A stretch of DNA of 64,000 nucleotides from CAZWKX01 sp964633975 (GTDB taxonomy: Bacteria > Actinomycetota > Acidimicrobiia > Spongiisociales > UBA11373): contig CAZWKX010000002.1 in assembly GCA_964633975.1 (NCBI GenBank), forward strand, positions 1 through 64,000, written 5' to 3'. The translations under genes and the position numbers were made by a program. This document shows, piece by piece, positions 1 to 8,765 of this stretch. The notes under the pieces were generated by a model. The model was not told where the DNA came from, did not search any database, and was given only the letters and a program-made list of their open reading frames with translations. Numbering within the stretch: the stretch's first letter is position 1; each line of letters begins with the position of its first letter.

Positions 1-24
1 CCTGGGCCAGTGCTACCTCATCAG
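1..24 (-). repeat. Partial copy of dispersed hairpin repeat (family A)
   Basis: The first 24 bases are the reverse complement of the left half of the element at 38124-38162, including the core CTGGCCCAGG and the arm GAGGTAGC. The copy runs off the left window edge. It lies upstream of the pyrophosphatase-like gene in non-coding sequence. Confidence 0.7.
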
Positions 25-106
25 AGCGGCCGATGGCGCGCTCGGCTCTTCCCTATGGTGGAACAGGATTCACTGCAAAGCCACGGGCGACGGCTTGCGA
101 AGGCCC

Positions 107-520
107 ATGACGGCAGCCTCACAGATACAGGTCTTCATTGAGAATGAGCAGGGTTCAACCTGGAAGAACCACTTCGACGAGGAGACCGGCGCGCTCCTGG
201 ATCGCGAGCCCGTTGGAGCTCCCTATCCCTTCGCCTACGGGTTCGTCCCCGGCACTCGCGCTCCGGACGGCGACGCCGTCGATATGTTTCTGATCACCGA
301 TTACTCCCCAGTCCCCGGTGATGTCCTTGACGCCGTGCCCATCGGCCTGCTCGAGCAGACCGAGGCCGGTCACATCGATCACAACGTTCTTGCCACTCCT
401 ACCGGCACAGATCGCGTCATCCAGCAGACCGACCTCGATGCCCTCACGATCTTCCTCGAACGCGTCTTTGCCGACCAGCCGGACCGGGAGATCGTCGTAG
501 GCCGGCTATGCGGCGCATAG
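107..520 (+). CDS. Divergent inorganic pyrophosphatase-like protein
   Basis: This 137-residue protein resembles soluble family I inorganic pyrophosphatases, which hydrolyse PPi to phosphate in the cytoplasm. It keeps the order of family landmarks: a Tyr-Pro-Phe-Ala-Tyr-Gly stretch, the metal-binding signature DGDAVD near residues 55-60, a PVPGDVL turn and a DHNVLA segment. It is shorter than the usual 165-175 residues, and positions aligned with catalytic lysines and a late Tyr-Lys pair of E. coli PPase appear replaced or absent. It may therefore be a degenerate or re-purposed member. ATG 107 is preferred; an in-frame TTG at 95 would add four residues. It converges on hdrB across a hairpin at 555-577. 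Confidence 0.72.
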   Translation: MTAASQIQVFIENEQGSTWKNHFDEETGALLDREPVGAPYPFAYGFVPGTRAPDGDAVDMFLITDYSPVPGDVLDAVPIGLLEQTEAGHIDHNVLATPTGTDRVIQQTDLDALTIFLERVFADQPDREIVVGRLCGA

Positions 521-554
521 GCCGCGGTGGAGTTCTTGGCCGCATGTGGTTGGC

Positions 555-577
555 GCGAGGTCTCCTAGCGACCTCGC
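555..577. terminator. Bidirectional hairpin between convergent genes
   Basis: GCGAGGTC at 555-562 pairs perfectly with GACCTCGC at 570-577 across a 7-base loop. It lies 35 bases after the pyrophosphatase-like stop and 8 bases beyond the hdrB stop, so it could end transcripts from both sides. There is no clear T-tract. Confidence 0.5.
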
Positions 578-584
578 CGACTCG

Positions 585-1472
585 CTACTCCTGACGCTGA
601 GCCAGCGCCTTGGCCACCGGCACGACTTCCTTGCCCAGCGCCACCTTCTTCGGTTTGCTGCCGAGCGCCAAACCCATCAGCTGGGTGAAGTAGACGATGG
701 GCACCTGGAATTCGGTGTCGTACTCGTGATTGACCTCGGACTGATAGACCTCGAGGTTCACCTGGCACAGCGGACAGGCGGTGGCGATGACGTCGGCCTC
801 CGCGGCGACGGCGCTATCGAGGATCTCGCGCAGCATGGCCAGCGCCGCCTTCCGGTTGGTGACCACGAGCGAAGCGCCGCAGCACTGGAGCCGGTGGGTG
901 AAATCGGCCACATCGGCGCCGATGGCCTCGATCAGCTCCTCGAAGAAGCGGGGCTCCTCCACGTCGGCCATCACCTGGCCCTTCTTCCTGGGGCGCACGA
1001 TCTGGCAGCCGTAGTACGGAGCGATCCGAAGGCCCTGAAGACGATCCGTCGCCTTCTCCCGAATCCTGTCGAGTCCCACCTCATGGACGAAGAACTCCAA
1101 CAGGTGATGCACCTTGATACTCCCCGTGTAGTGGAGGTTGTCCTCCTCCAGGGCGTAGTTCATGTGCTCCATCAAGTCGGCGTCGTCGAGCATGTGCTCG
1201 TTGGCGAAGTAGAGGTTCTTGAAGCAGGCGCTGCACGGTGCCACAACGTCGGCGCGCCCTTCAGCTTCGGCCAGCGCCAGGTTGCGCGCCGAGAGCACGT
1301 TGGCGAGCAGCTCGTCGACGTGCGCATACGCGGTGGCGCCACAGCAGTTCCAGTCTTCGATCTCCGCGAAGTCGATACCCAGCTTGTGCGCCACCTCCAT
1401 GGTCGAGACGTGATAGCTGGCCGCGATGGCCTCCACCGAGCACCCCGGGTAGTACGCGTAGGTCTTGTTCAT
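585..1472 (-). CDS. hdrB: Heterodisulfide reductase subunit B-like (two CCG domains)
   Basis: This 295-residue protein has the two cysteine-rich CCG domains of HdrB/GlpC/LutA-type proteins. The first uses C11, C43-C44 and C80-x2-C83; the second uses C156, C197-C198 and C233-x2-C236. In HdrB these ligate the unusual [4Fe-4S] clusters that carry out disulfide reduction. ATG 1472 overlaps the hdrC stop by 4 bases, so the two are translationally coupled. No HdrA flavoprotein or hydrogenase is encoded nearby, so the electron donor and the thiol/disulfide substrate are unknown. It is the last gene of an operon led by two kinases and a receiver protein, which is an unusual partnership. Confidence 0.88.
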   Translation of the reverse strand: MNKTYAYYPGCSVEAIAASYHVSTMEVAHKLGIDFAEIEDWNCCGATAYAHVDELLANVLSARNLALAEAEGRADVVAPCSACFKNLYFANEHMLDDADLMEHMNYALEEDNLHYTGSIKVHHLLEFFVHEVGLDRIREKATDRLQGLRIAPYYGCQIVRPRKKGQVMADVEEPRFFEELIEAIGADVADFTHRLQCCGASLVVTNRKAALAMLREILDSAVAAEADVIATACPLCQVNLEVYQSEVNHEYDTEFQVPIVYFTQLMGLALGSKPKKVALGKEVVPVAKALAQRQE

Positions 1473-2041
1473 TCCAGGCCCTCCAGCGGCATGATGCGTC
1501 CCACCATCCGGCGCAGGTTCTCCACCCGCTTGATCCTCGAAGGAATCAGGGGCAGACGGCCGCGACGCAGCAGCTTCAAAGCGATCTGCACCTCTCGCAG
1601 CGCCCCGGTGAAACCGCCCTCCCAGATGAAGGCCGGGGCGTAGCCGGGCTCGTAGGACTTGCCGTTGCGCAGAATCGTGCGCACAAAGCGGCGCGAGAAG
1701 TCGGGCCCAACCAGCCCGTCCTGGAACTGGTTCTTCCAGATGGAATACCGCTTCAGGGCATACATCATCTCCGCCGGGCGAATCCCCTCGGGGCACCTCT
1801 CGGAGCAGGCGAAGCACGAGGCACAGGTCCAGAACGTGTTGCTGGCCATCACCTCGTCCTTCTCATCGGCGTTGATCAAGGCGATGAGCGCGCGCGGCGT
1901 GTAGTCCATAAAATCGACGGCCGGGCAGACCGCCGCACAGGTGGCGCACTGGATGCACCGGCTCAACGGCTTGCCCTCACTGGCATAGAGGAGGTTCATC
2001 ACCTCCTCGCCGAACTGCATCGTCCTCGTGGTGGTGGTCAC
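1469..2041 (-). CDS. hdrC: Heterodisulfide reductase subunit C-like ferredoxin
   Basis: This 190-residue protein carries two [4Fe-4S] ferredoxin motifs, C29-x2-C32-x2-C35-x3-CP and C73-x2-C76-x2-C79-x3-CP, in the HdrC arrangement with an alpha-helical basic C-terminus. It would pass electrons to the HdrB-like partner encoded next. GTG 2041 was chosen because GGAG lies 7 bases upstream and it starts right after the receiver-gene stop; ATG 2020 is an alternative that trims seven residues. Longer readings into the receiver gene are shadows. It is cytoplasmic or peripherally membrane-bound; no membrane helix is visible. Confidence 0.88.
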   Translation of the reverse strand: MTTTTRTMQFGEEVMNLLYASEGKPLSRCIQCATCAAVCPAVDFMDYTPRALIALINADEKDEVMASNTFWTCASCFACSERCPEGIRPAEMMYALKRYSIWKNQFQDGLVGPDFSRRFVRTILRNGKSYEPGYAPAFIWEGGFTGALREVQIALKLLRRGRLPLIPSRIKRVENLRRMVGRIMPLEGLE

Positions 2042-2042
2042 C

Positions 2043-2462
2043 CTATGACTCCGCCTTCCGCTCCTCGGCGGCCGCAATGAGAGCGGCCACCCGCTCGAGC
2101 AGAAACTCGGGCTCCACCGGCTTCTCGACCAGCTCATCCACGGGGACGAACCCGGGGTGAATGGCCTGACCCGGGAACAGGAAGGCGATCTGCTCGCGAA
2201 GCCCGGTGATGATGAGCACCGGCATCTCCCGGAGCACCCGGTCCTTCCTGATCTTGCGCGCCATCATGACGCCCTCGGCCCCCCGGCCCATCATGATGTC
2301 GAGCAGGAGCAGGTCGTAGGTGTTCTTCTTCAGAGCCTGCCACCCGTCCTTCGGGTTGTACACCACTTGGGTCTCGTAGCCGGCCGTCTCCAGGATCGAC
2401 CTAATGGCCCCGGCGAAGTCGGGGTCATCGTCGACGATGAGCAGCCGTTTCTTGTCGCTCAT
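2043..2462 (-). CDS. Stand-alone response regulator receiver protein
   Basis: This 139-residue CheY-like receiver domain has the acidic pocket DDD at 11-13, phospho-acceptor D55 in LLLLDIMM, T86 in LIITG and K114 in VEKP. It has no DNA-binding or other output domain, so it signals by protein contact or acts as a phosphate shuttle. It overlaps the REC-kinase gene by 4 bases upstream and ends directly before hdrC. A Phe/Pro-rich insertion sits between beta-4 and beta-5. Its targets could be the neighbouring kinases or the HdrBC proteins; that is inference. Confidence 0.88.
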   Translation of the reverse strand: MSDKKRLLIVDDDPDFAGAIRSILETAGYETQVVYNPKDGWQALKKNTYDLLLLDIMMGRGAEGVMMARKIRKDRVLREMPVLIITGLREQIAFLFPGQAIHPGFVPVDELVEKPVEPEFLLERVAALIAAAEERKAES

Positions 2463-3607
2463 GCAGGACCTTTCTTTGCAGGAGCCTTCTTCTTCGGCTC
2501 ATGATCGGTGACGTTGTCGACTTCGATGGTGGGGAGCGTGATGGTGATCGTGCTGCCCTTGCCGAGATCGCTCTCGACGGACATGGAGCCGTCGTGGGCC
2601 TCCACGATACGCCGGCAGATGGCCAAGCCGATCCCAACCCCTCCTTCTCCCGTGCCGGCGGCCCGGTAGAAGTCGTCGAGGATATGTGCCCGGTCCTCCT
2701 CGGAGATGCCGATGCCGGTGTCCGTCACCGCAATATCGACGACGCCTTCGTGCCTCTCTGCGGCCACTGTGACCTTGCTGCCCTCGTAGGAGTACTTGAC
2801 CGCGTTGCCGAGAACGTTGGTCAGCGCCTCCGCCAGCGTCCCCTCGTCGCCGAGCACCACCGCCGCAGGTTCACTTATCAGCGTCCGCACCTCGATGTTC
2901 TTGCGCACGGCCTGCGGCTCGACGCTCTCCACCGCCCTGGCGATCGGGGCATTCACCGCCACCGGGGCAAATCGATCCCTGATGGCGTCGACGTCGACCG
3001 AGACGCAGCGCAGCCAGGTGTCGACCACCTGGAGCAGATCCCGGATCCGAGTCTGCATCCGTTCGAGACGCTCCCGCTGCTCGGCGGACAGAGCATCGTC
3101 CAGCGCGAGCCCCATCGCATAGAGGTTCTGCTGCACCGCGCTCAGCGGTGACTTCATCTCATGGGAGACGATGGCGGCGAAGTTCTCCCGCAGCATCTCC
3201 TTCTCCCGCCTCAGCGTCATCGTCTCGAGGACCAGCGCCCGCTTCTCCAGGCCGCGCCTCGTCACCAGGCGGAACTCGTCGGGTGTGAAAGGCTTGGGGA
3301 GGAAGTCGTAGGCCCCACTCTTCATGGCATCGACCGCCGAACTCACCGTGGCGTAGCCGGTGATCACAACCGTCACGATCGTCGGGTCGATCTCCTCGAT
3401 CTTCTCCAGCACCTCGAAGCCGGAGATACCGGGCATCTTGAGATCGACAAAAACGAGATCGGGCCGGAACTCCTCGACCAGCTCGAGTCCCCGGCTCCCG
3501 TCGCGGGCGACGGCTATCTCGTGGGGCTCACCTTTGAGGATCTGGGTGCACGAATCGAGGACGACTTCCTCGTCATCGATGATGAGGATCTTCCTCGAGA
3601 CCTCCAT
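2459..3607 (-). CDS. REC-histidine kinase (receiver, HisKA, HATPase)
   Basis: This 382-residue soluble protein begins with a receiver domain (phospho-acceptor D55, K105), followed by a HisKA dimerisation helix with the H-box SHEMKSP (H149) and an HATPase_c domain with N-box near 260-270, DTGIG at 296-300 and GVGIGL at 323-328. It ends in a basic Lys/Pro tail. The N-terminal receiver suggests it is phosphorylated by, or regulated through, the membrane kinase encoded upstream. ATG 3607 has GGAAGG 9 bases upstream; GTG 3616, inside the previous gene, is an alternative. No membrane segments are seen. Confidence 0.85.
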   Translation of the reverse strand: MEVSRKILIIDDEEVVLDSCTQILKGEPHEIAVARDGSRGLELVEEFRPDLVFVDLKMPGISGFEVLEKIEEIDPTIVTVVITGYATVSSAVDAMKSGAYDFLPKPFTPDEFRLVTRRGLEKRALVLETMTLRREKEMLRENFAAIVSHEMKSPLSAVQQNLYAMGLALDDALSAEQRERLERMQTRIRDLLQVVDTWLRCVSVDVDAIRDRFAPVAVNAPIARAVESVEPQAVRKNIEVRTLISEPAAVVLGDEGTLAEALTNVLGNAVKYSYEGSKVTVAAERHEGVVDIAVTDTGIGISEEDRAHILDDFYRAAGTGEGGVGIGLAICRRIVEAHDGSMSVESDLGKGSTITITLPTIEVDNVTDHEPKKKAPAKKGPA

Positions 3608-3612
3608 GGATC

Positions 3613-5604
3613 TCACCCTTCCACGCTAACACTCGTCGGATCGCTCTCGGCCACCGGCAGTCGGACCACAAAAGTGGTCCCGGAGCCCCCCTCGCTGTGC
3701 ACCGTGATGGTGCCGTGGTGCTCCCGGACGATGCCGTAGCTGATGGCCAGCCCCAACCCTGTGCCCCGCACCGCCGCCTTCGTCGAGAAGAACGGGTCGA
3801 AGATGCGGTCGAGATCCTCCGCGGCGATGCCGTGTCCGGTATCGCTGAACAGAACCTCCACTTCGTCGGCCACCGGATCGTGCCTCGTCTCCAGCCGCAA
3901 GCGTCCCGGCCCTTCCATGGCCTCGGCCGCGTTGATGAGCAGGTTGACAAATACCTGCTGCAGCTGGGCCGGATCGGCCACGATCTGGGGCAGCTCCGGG
4001 TCCAGCCGCTTCACCAATTCGATGTTGAGGAACATCGCCTGGCCTCCCACCAGCGCCAGACACTCCTCGATGACGGCGTTCACGTCGATCGGCCGCTTCT
4101 GCGGCGTCCGGGGTCGTGAGAAATCGAGAAGGGCGCGGATGATGGTCGTGCAGCGGTCCGCCTGGGCAACGATCTGGTCGATCGACCCTCTGGTCTCCTC
4201 ATCGTCGGGCGGAATCCTCTCGAGAAGCAAGTGCGAGTACGCCACCACGCCTTGCAGCGGGTTGTTCAGCTCATGGGCGACGTCGGCGGCAAGCTGCCCG
4301 ATGACCGCGAGCCGCTCGGATTCCTCGATGTGGCTCTTGGCGATCTTGTTGATCTGCTCCATGCGCTCCTGTAGAGCCAGCGCCATCGAGTTGAAAGCGT
4401 GGCCCAGCTCGGCGAGCTCGCCACTCGAGGTGACCGTCACCTGAGTGCTCAAGTCACCGGCAGCCACCTTCCGCGACGCCGACACCAGCTGGCGAACGGG
4501 CACCGTGATGCGCCTGGAGATGAACAGCGACAACCCCATCACCATCGCCATGCCTCCTGCGGCGATGACCATCACCAGGAGGCTCGAGCGCGTGCGCAGG
4601 TCGGAGTACGGCTGCTCGAGGGTGCCCACTCCGAGCATGCCGATGACATCACCATCGGCGTCGGTGATGGGGCCGTAGGCGCTGATATACCAGGCGTCGA
4701 GCATTCGAGCTCGGCCCACCCACCGCTCGCCGCTTCCGATGACCTGGTCGACCACATCATCAGGAGCCTCGACACCCACCGCCCTGGAGCCGTTGTTGTC
4801 AACCAGGTCCGTCGATATCCCCACCGACCCCTGGTAGATCACCGCGACACCGATGGGCCGACCCCCGTACTCCCCCGATTGGAAGACGGTGCTGCCGATG
4901 ATGTCGACGACGTCGTGCCTCTGGTTGAGCACCAGCCCGCCGTAGAGCACCCCGACCAGGTTGTCGTTGTAGTCGAACACCGGCGCAGCAGCCTCGAGCA
5001 CCATGCCGCCGCCTTCCTCGGCGGTGACCGTCGATGCCGCGGCAAACCCGCACTCCGGCTGGTCGGAGGCACGCGGGCATTCGGCCCGAAGCGCATCTCC
5101 GGACACGATCCTGGTTCCCGCCACCGGCTCTCGGCTCTCCAGCACCGCTGCCACCAGTTGATCCGACGCTCGTACATCTCCCACCGCTTCCGGATTGGAT
5201 GTGCGTATCAGCACGACGCCGTCGACGTCGGTAAGGGTGAGATAGTCGAGCCGCTCCCGCTGCCAGGTGTTCACCAGCTCCTCGGCAGCCACATCGGGAT
5301 CACCGGTATCCAGGGCACCCCGCAGGAAGAACCGGACCGCGGTGAACCGGACCACGTCGTAGATGTCCCCCAGCCTGCTCTCGTAGAACGCTGCGGCCGC
5401 ACTCAGGTCGGCATTCACCCTGTTCTCCGCCTCCGCCACCACCCGGTTCTCGATCACCCGGATGGCAACACCCCCGGTGATGGCCGTGACCAGCACGATG
5501 ACGAGAAGGAAGCTGAGAGTGAGCTTGACCGCAACGCGCCGCATGACGCCGTGTCTGCCGAAGACACGCCGCAGGAACGAGCGGAACCGGGCCAAGTACT
5601 TCAC
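3613..5604 (-). CDS. Membrane sensor histidine kinase with Cache-like sensor and HAMP
   Basis: The protein is about 663 residues from the GTG at 5604. Membrane helices lie near 26-48 and 341-363 and enclose an extracytoplasmic sensor of about 290 residues that looks Cache-like. HAMP follows at about 360-412, then an NtrB-like H-box AHELNNPLQG (H444), and HATPase_c with the GTGLGL box near 614-619. The sensor holds a lone cysteine pair (C176 and C185), which could be redox-active. GTG 5604 follows the SD-like GTAGGTGGAG; upstream starts to 5658 are possible. It heads the operon with REC-kinase, REC, hdrC and hdrB. Confidence 0.87.
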   Translation of the reverse strand: MKYLARFRSFLRRVFGRHGVMRRVAVKLTLSFLLVIVLVTAITGGVAIRVIENRVVAEAENRVNADLSAAAAFYESRLGDIYDVVRFTAVRFFLRGALDTGDPDVAAEELVNTWQRERLDYLTLTDVDGVVLIRTSNPEAVGDVRASDQLVAAVLESREPVAGTRIVSGDALRAECPRASDQPECGFAAASTVTAEEGGGMVLEAAAPVFDYNDNLVGVLYGGLVLNQRHDVVDIIGSTVFQSGEYGGRPIGVAVIYQGSVGISTDLVDNNGSRAVGVEAPDDVVDQVIGSGERWVGRARMLDAWYISAYGPITDADGDVIGMLGVGTLEQPYSDLRTRSSLLVMVIAAGGMAMVMGLSLFISRRITVPVRQLVSASRKVAAGDLSTQVTVTSSGELAELGHAFNSMALALQERMEQINKIAKSHIEESERLAVIGQLAADVAHELNNPLQGVVAYSHLLLERIPPDDEETRGSIDQIVAQADRCTTIIRALLDFSRPRTPQKRPIDVNAVIEECLALVGGQAMFLNIELVKRLDPELPQIVADPAQLQQVFVNLLINAAEAMEGPGRLRLETRHDPVADEVEVLFSDTGHGIAAEDLDRIFDPFFSTKAAVRGTGLGLAISYGIVREHHGTITVHSEGGSGTTFVVRLPVAESDPTSVSVEG

Positions 5605-5787
5605 CACGCTCCACCTACTGCACACATGACAAACGGTACGCGCAAGGCGCGCCGACAACCCCTACGAGAGCCGGGCTCTCCCGGCATTCCTGGAGCACGC
5701 ATCAGGGCAACCTCTACCCGCCGACACGGCCCCGCGACCAGGGCCGGAGGTCGGTTGTTTCCGGTGGGAACGCCCCCGCGCCTGCCG

Positions 5788-7248
5788 TCAGGGACAGAGA
5801 TGGGCGCTCGACTGGGCACAGAACACGGTCTCTCCGCCGACGACGGTGACGAGCACCTGGAGGTCGAAGAGCTGCTCCGATGATATCTCGAGGGGGTTGG
5901 CCGACAGCACGATGAGATCGGCGAGCTTGCCCGGGGTGAGAGTGCCCTTCACATCCTCCTCGAAGGCGCCGTACGCCGCATCGGCCGTGAGCAGGCTAAT
6001 GGCCTCCTCGACGGTGATGGCCTGTGCGGCCATCCAGGGTTCGGGAACCGCTCCACCGGCACCAACCCGAGTCACCGCCTCGGCGAACCCCCCCACGGAT
6101 ACCGGAGGCGTCCACGGATGATCGCTGCCTCCGATCACCGTCACCCCGGAGTCCAGCAGATCTCGCCAGCGGCCGGCCCAGCCGATCCGCTCCGGGCCCA
6201 GGTTCTCCTCGAACGTGCCCCAGTCCGGGTCGCCGATCCAATCGGAGTGGAACCAGGTGAGCTGGATCGAAGCGATGATCCCGAGGTCTCTCATCCGTTC
6301 GATCTGGTCGTCACGGACCACCGGCAGGTGCTCGGCACGGTGGCGCAGGACGTTTGGGCCGCCGCCGAGAGCGGCCTCAAAAGCATCGAGGACGACATCG
6401 AGACCGGCATCGCCGCCCGTGTGAATGGCAACTTGCCAGCCCAGGTCGTCGAGCTGCACGACGAAGGAGATGATCTCCTCCCGAGAGGTGATGGCAAAGT
6501 CTCCGTAGTAGCCGGGCCGGTTGGAGTGCGGTTCGCTCAGGTACATGTTGTCCGGATTGGTGGGGTCGGTGAAGAACTTGGCGCCGCCAACCCGAACGTG
6601 CGACGAAAGCATCTCCCCGGGGGTGTACTGCGTGAACCAGAGCCCGTAATAGCGGGTCAGGTAGTTGACCGGGAAGTAGACCGTGACCCGCACCGGCAGA
6701 CCGCCGGCCTGGTCCAAGGCGATCAGCTCGGCGAGGTCCTCCGGCTTGACGAACATGTCGTACATGGTGGTGACACCCCACTGAGCGGCCGTGTAAGCGG
6801 CCACCTCGGCGTCGTAGATGCCGGCCAGGTGGTCGTCGCTGATCCAGTGGCTGTGGGCGTCGATCAGACCGGGGAGAATCGTTCTGCCCTGCAGGTCGAC
6901 GACGACGGTGTCGTCGTCGGCCAAGGTGAGGATGCTCAGGGCATCACCAACGGCGAGGATCAGGTCTCCGTCGAGGGCGATGGCATCGGCGATGCCAATC
7001 TCCGGATCCATGGTGATCACCGGACCGCCGTAGAAAATGACCGTTGCCGGGATATCGGGCAAGGGGATCGTCGTCGTTGTCGTGGTCGACGTGGACGTCG
7101 AGGTGGTTGTCGGCTGAGCCGTCGTGGTGACGGCCGCCGAAGTCGCCGAGGGGGTGGCCGCCTGCGCCGTCGTGCTCGGGGCGGCGTTTCCGCCGCATGC
7201 CGCGACGAAACTCAGCAAGACCAACCCGGCTATCGCCGAACGACGCAT
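5788..7248 (-). CDS. Lipoprotein amidohydrolase, YtcJ-like
   Basis: This 486-residue amidohydrolase-superfamily enzyme probably sits outside the membrane as a lipoprotein. A signal peptide ends in the lipobox FVAAC (Cys18), followed by a Thr/Ser/Ala-rich linker to about residue 62. Metal ligands are visible as DAHSH (132-134), IHTGGD, RHRAEH and SDHPWT, the pattern of the YtcJ/amidohydrolase-3 group. The substrate (an amide or cyclic amide) cannot be assigned. ATG 7248 has GGAG six bases upstream; GTG 7254 is less likely. It ends in CAQSSAHLCP, where two cysteines may pair. Confidence 0.82.
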   Translation of the reverse strand: MRRSAIAGLVLLSFVAACGGNAAPSTTAQAATPSATSAAVTTTAQPTTTSTSTSTTTTTTIPLPDIPATVIFYGGPVITMDPEIGIADAIALDGDLILAVGDALSILTLADDDTVVVDLQGRTILPGLIDAHSHWISDDHLAGIYDAEVAAYTAAQWGVTTMYDMFVKPEDLAELIALDQAGGLPVRVTVYFPVNYLTRYYGLWFTQYTPGEMLSSHVRVGGAKFFTDPTNPDNMYLSEPHSNRPGYYGDFAITSREEIISFVVQLDDLGWQVAIHTGGDAGLDVVLDAFEAALGGGPNVLRHRAEHLPVVRDDQIERMRDLGIIASIQLTWFHSDWIGDPDWGTFEENLGPERIGWAGRWRDLLDSGVTVIGGSDHPWTPPVSVGGFAEAVTRVGAGGAVPEPWMAAQAITVEEAISLLTADAAYGAFEEDVKGTLTPGKLADLIVLSANPLEISSEQLFDLQVLVTVVGGETVFCAQSSAHLCP

Positions 7249-7496
7249 CGACACCTCCGCCGGTCAGTCTGCAGGGGTGCGTCGGCTCCGACAAGGACCT
7301 ACCACCGGTCGTATACCTATGTCCTGTCCTGCTACGAGTGGATCTGCTCGAGAACCGGGTCTCCGCGACGGGACCGGCCGCGCCTCCAGCCGCCTGAGAT
7401 CATGCGCACCCCCACTGACCTGCCAGCCCCAAATGGAGACTCACCGACCGAGTGCGCGTCCCGCACAGAAGGCTTCCTCCAGCAGCTCGGCGACCG

Positions 7497-7535
7497 TGAT
7501 GAGGTAGCGCTGGCCCAGGGGAGAGCTATCTCACC
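7497..7535 (+). repeat. Family A dispersed hairpin repeat
   Basis: The core CTGGCCCAGGGGAGAG is flanked by GAGGTAGC on the left and GCTATCTC on the right, giving an eight-pair stem with one G-U. It is nearly identical to the copy at 38124-38162. Confidence 0.75.
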
Positions 7536-7538
7536 CGG

Positions 7539-7590
7539 CTCGCTCAAGGGACATTCGTGCACATTGGCGCAAGGCAGAGTGACGTCGCCT
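7539..7590 (+). repeat. Family A repeat variant
   Basis: Starting GCTCAAGGGACAT and ending GACGTCGCC, this stretch aligns with 38951-39000 (GCTCAAGGAACAT ... GACGTCGTC). It directly follows another family A copy. Confidence 0.6.
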
Positions 7591-7778
7591 GGCGTAGAGA
7601 GGGTTGTCTGTTCGGGCAGTCTCGTTGCTGTGCCGCTTAGCGTTCGTGTCGGTCTGGGCAGGCCGAAGGGGACGGGGTGACACGCACGGTCTGTCCGGGT
7701 TGCGGTACTCGACATCCGGACGGGCGCCTCAATCCAAAGAGGCGTACCCTGGAAAAAACAGACGGATGGGGGTGGCGC

Positions 7779-8708
7779 GTGGCGAGACACATCCTTCAAA
7801 TCACACTGGCAGCGGTGTGGGTCCTCTTGATGGCCACGGGGTGTGGAGACTCAGATGAAGCTGACGGGCCCGTTGCACCCGAATCCAGTGCAACCAGCAC
7901 ACCTCATTCCAGTACTTCCGGCGCACCCGAATCCAGTGCTCCCAGCGAGACCGGGCAGGGAAGTGACGTCGAACCCGACCAGCCGCCCTGTTCACTCTCT
8001 GAGTCGGTGTCGGAGCAGGCGCTCGCTGTAGCGAATGCACCAGAGTTGGCCGAGGCCCGTTTGGCATGGAACTCGGATGCCGCCTTCATCTCGCAGATCG
8101 AATACCAGCTGGAGTTCCGGTCCCATGTCGATTTCATGAGCTGCGATCTGACGCATCTCGGCAGTCTTCTCCTCGACAGACCCCAGAATATGGGAATCGA
8201 AGTGATGGGGCTGTACATGACGGACACCGAGGTCGCCGAGATGCAGCGCCGGGACGCGCTCGGCGACAAGATGGAATTGATTGTTGAGGCGGTTACCGGC
8301 GCGCGCGAATCAGAGATGCCTGAGGGCGAGCTACCCGACTATGGCTCTAACTTTGGCGGGATCTGGATGGACCAGCTCGAAGGTGGCCAGATCGTGCTAG
8401 CTGTTGTCGACGCGTCACTTCTCGACTTGCAGCAACTCTATGAGATCGTGGGTGGACCTGAGAATCTCAAGATCATCGAGCAGCCGTTCACCTACAACGA
8501 GATCGAAACCTACAGACTGATGCTCGCCAACGAATTGCGGGCACTCGGAATCCCCTCTGACATCGCTGCCGTCAGAAACGACCAAGGCCGACTCCTCGAA
8601 GTGCGCGTGCAAGATCCCGGATCGCTGCCAGACAACTTCGGTGCGGGCGTGCCCGACGGCGCATTCAGCATTGTTCAGGGTGAGCCAGCGCAGCCGGAAA
8701 GCGGGTAG
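7779..8708 (+). CDS. Hypothetical lipoprotein
   Basis: The product from GTG 7779 is about 309 residues. It opens with a typical lipoprotein signal (MARHILQ, hydrophobic core, lipobox LMATGC), then a Ser/Pro/Thr-rich linker. The mature part includes a stretch FGGIWMDQ-x2-GG-x-IVLAVVD preceded by VAEMQRRDALGDK, which recalls the prodomain-like segment of actinobacterial secreted S1 proteases, but no protease triad follows. I do not assign a function. An alternative GTG at 7677 with AAGGGG five bases upstream would add 34 residues containing CPGCG, making a single-pass protein instead of a lipoprotein. Confidence 0.65.
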   Translation: MARHILQITLAAVWVLLMATGCGDSDEADGPVAPESSATSTPHSSTSGAPESSAPSETGQGSDVEPDQPPCSLSESVSEQALAVANAPELAEARLAWNSDAAFISQIEYQLEFRSHVDFMSCDLTHLGSLLLDRPQNMGIEVMGLYMTDTEVAEMQRRDALGDKMELIVEAVTGARESEMPEGELPDYGSNFGGIWMDQLEGGQIVLAVVDASLLDLQQLYEIVGGPENLKIIEQPFTYNEIETYRLMLANELRALGIPSDIAAVRNDQGRLLEVRVQDPGSLPDNFGAGVPDGAFSIVQGEPAQPESG

Positions 8709-8765
8709 AACTCCGGGACATTGCCCTGCGCGGCCCCTCTCCCTAGCCAGGAGCACGAAGGGGTG

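Larger units (their letters stand above)
7249..7778. other. Intergenic spacer with promoters and repeat copies
   Basis: This 530-base gap separates divergent genes. It carries two family A repeat copies at 7497-7535 and 7539-7590. No RNA gene or convincing ORF was found. An in-frame GTG at 7677 could extend the downstream lipoprotein gene and would place a CPGCG motif in its N-terminus. Confidence 0.6.

Noticed and set aside
546..1643. 365-codon ORF on the plus strand opposite hdrB
   Set aside because: It is antisense to a clear HdrB; its translation is low-complexity (many Leu/Val/Gly/Arg/His) and it has no ribosome site or family motif.
4399..5883. 494-codon plus-strand ORF opposite the kinase
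   Set aside because: Antisense shadow of a high-GC coding region, with His/Pro/Arg-rich text and no domain.
6118..7680. 520-codon plus-strand ORF opposite the amidohydrolase
   Set aside because: It is antisense to a well-supported enzyme and has no recognised motif.
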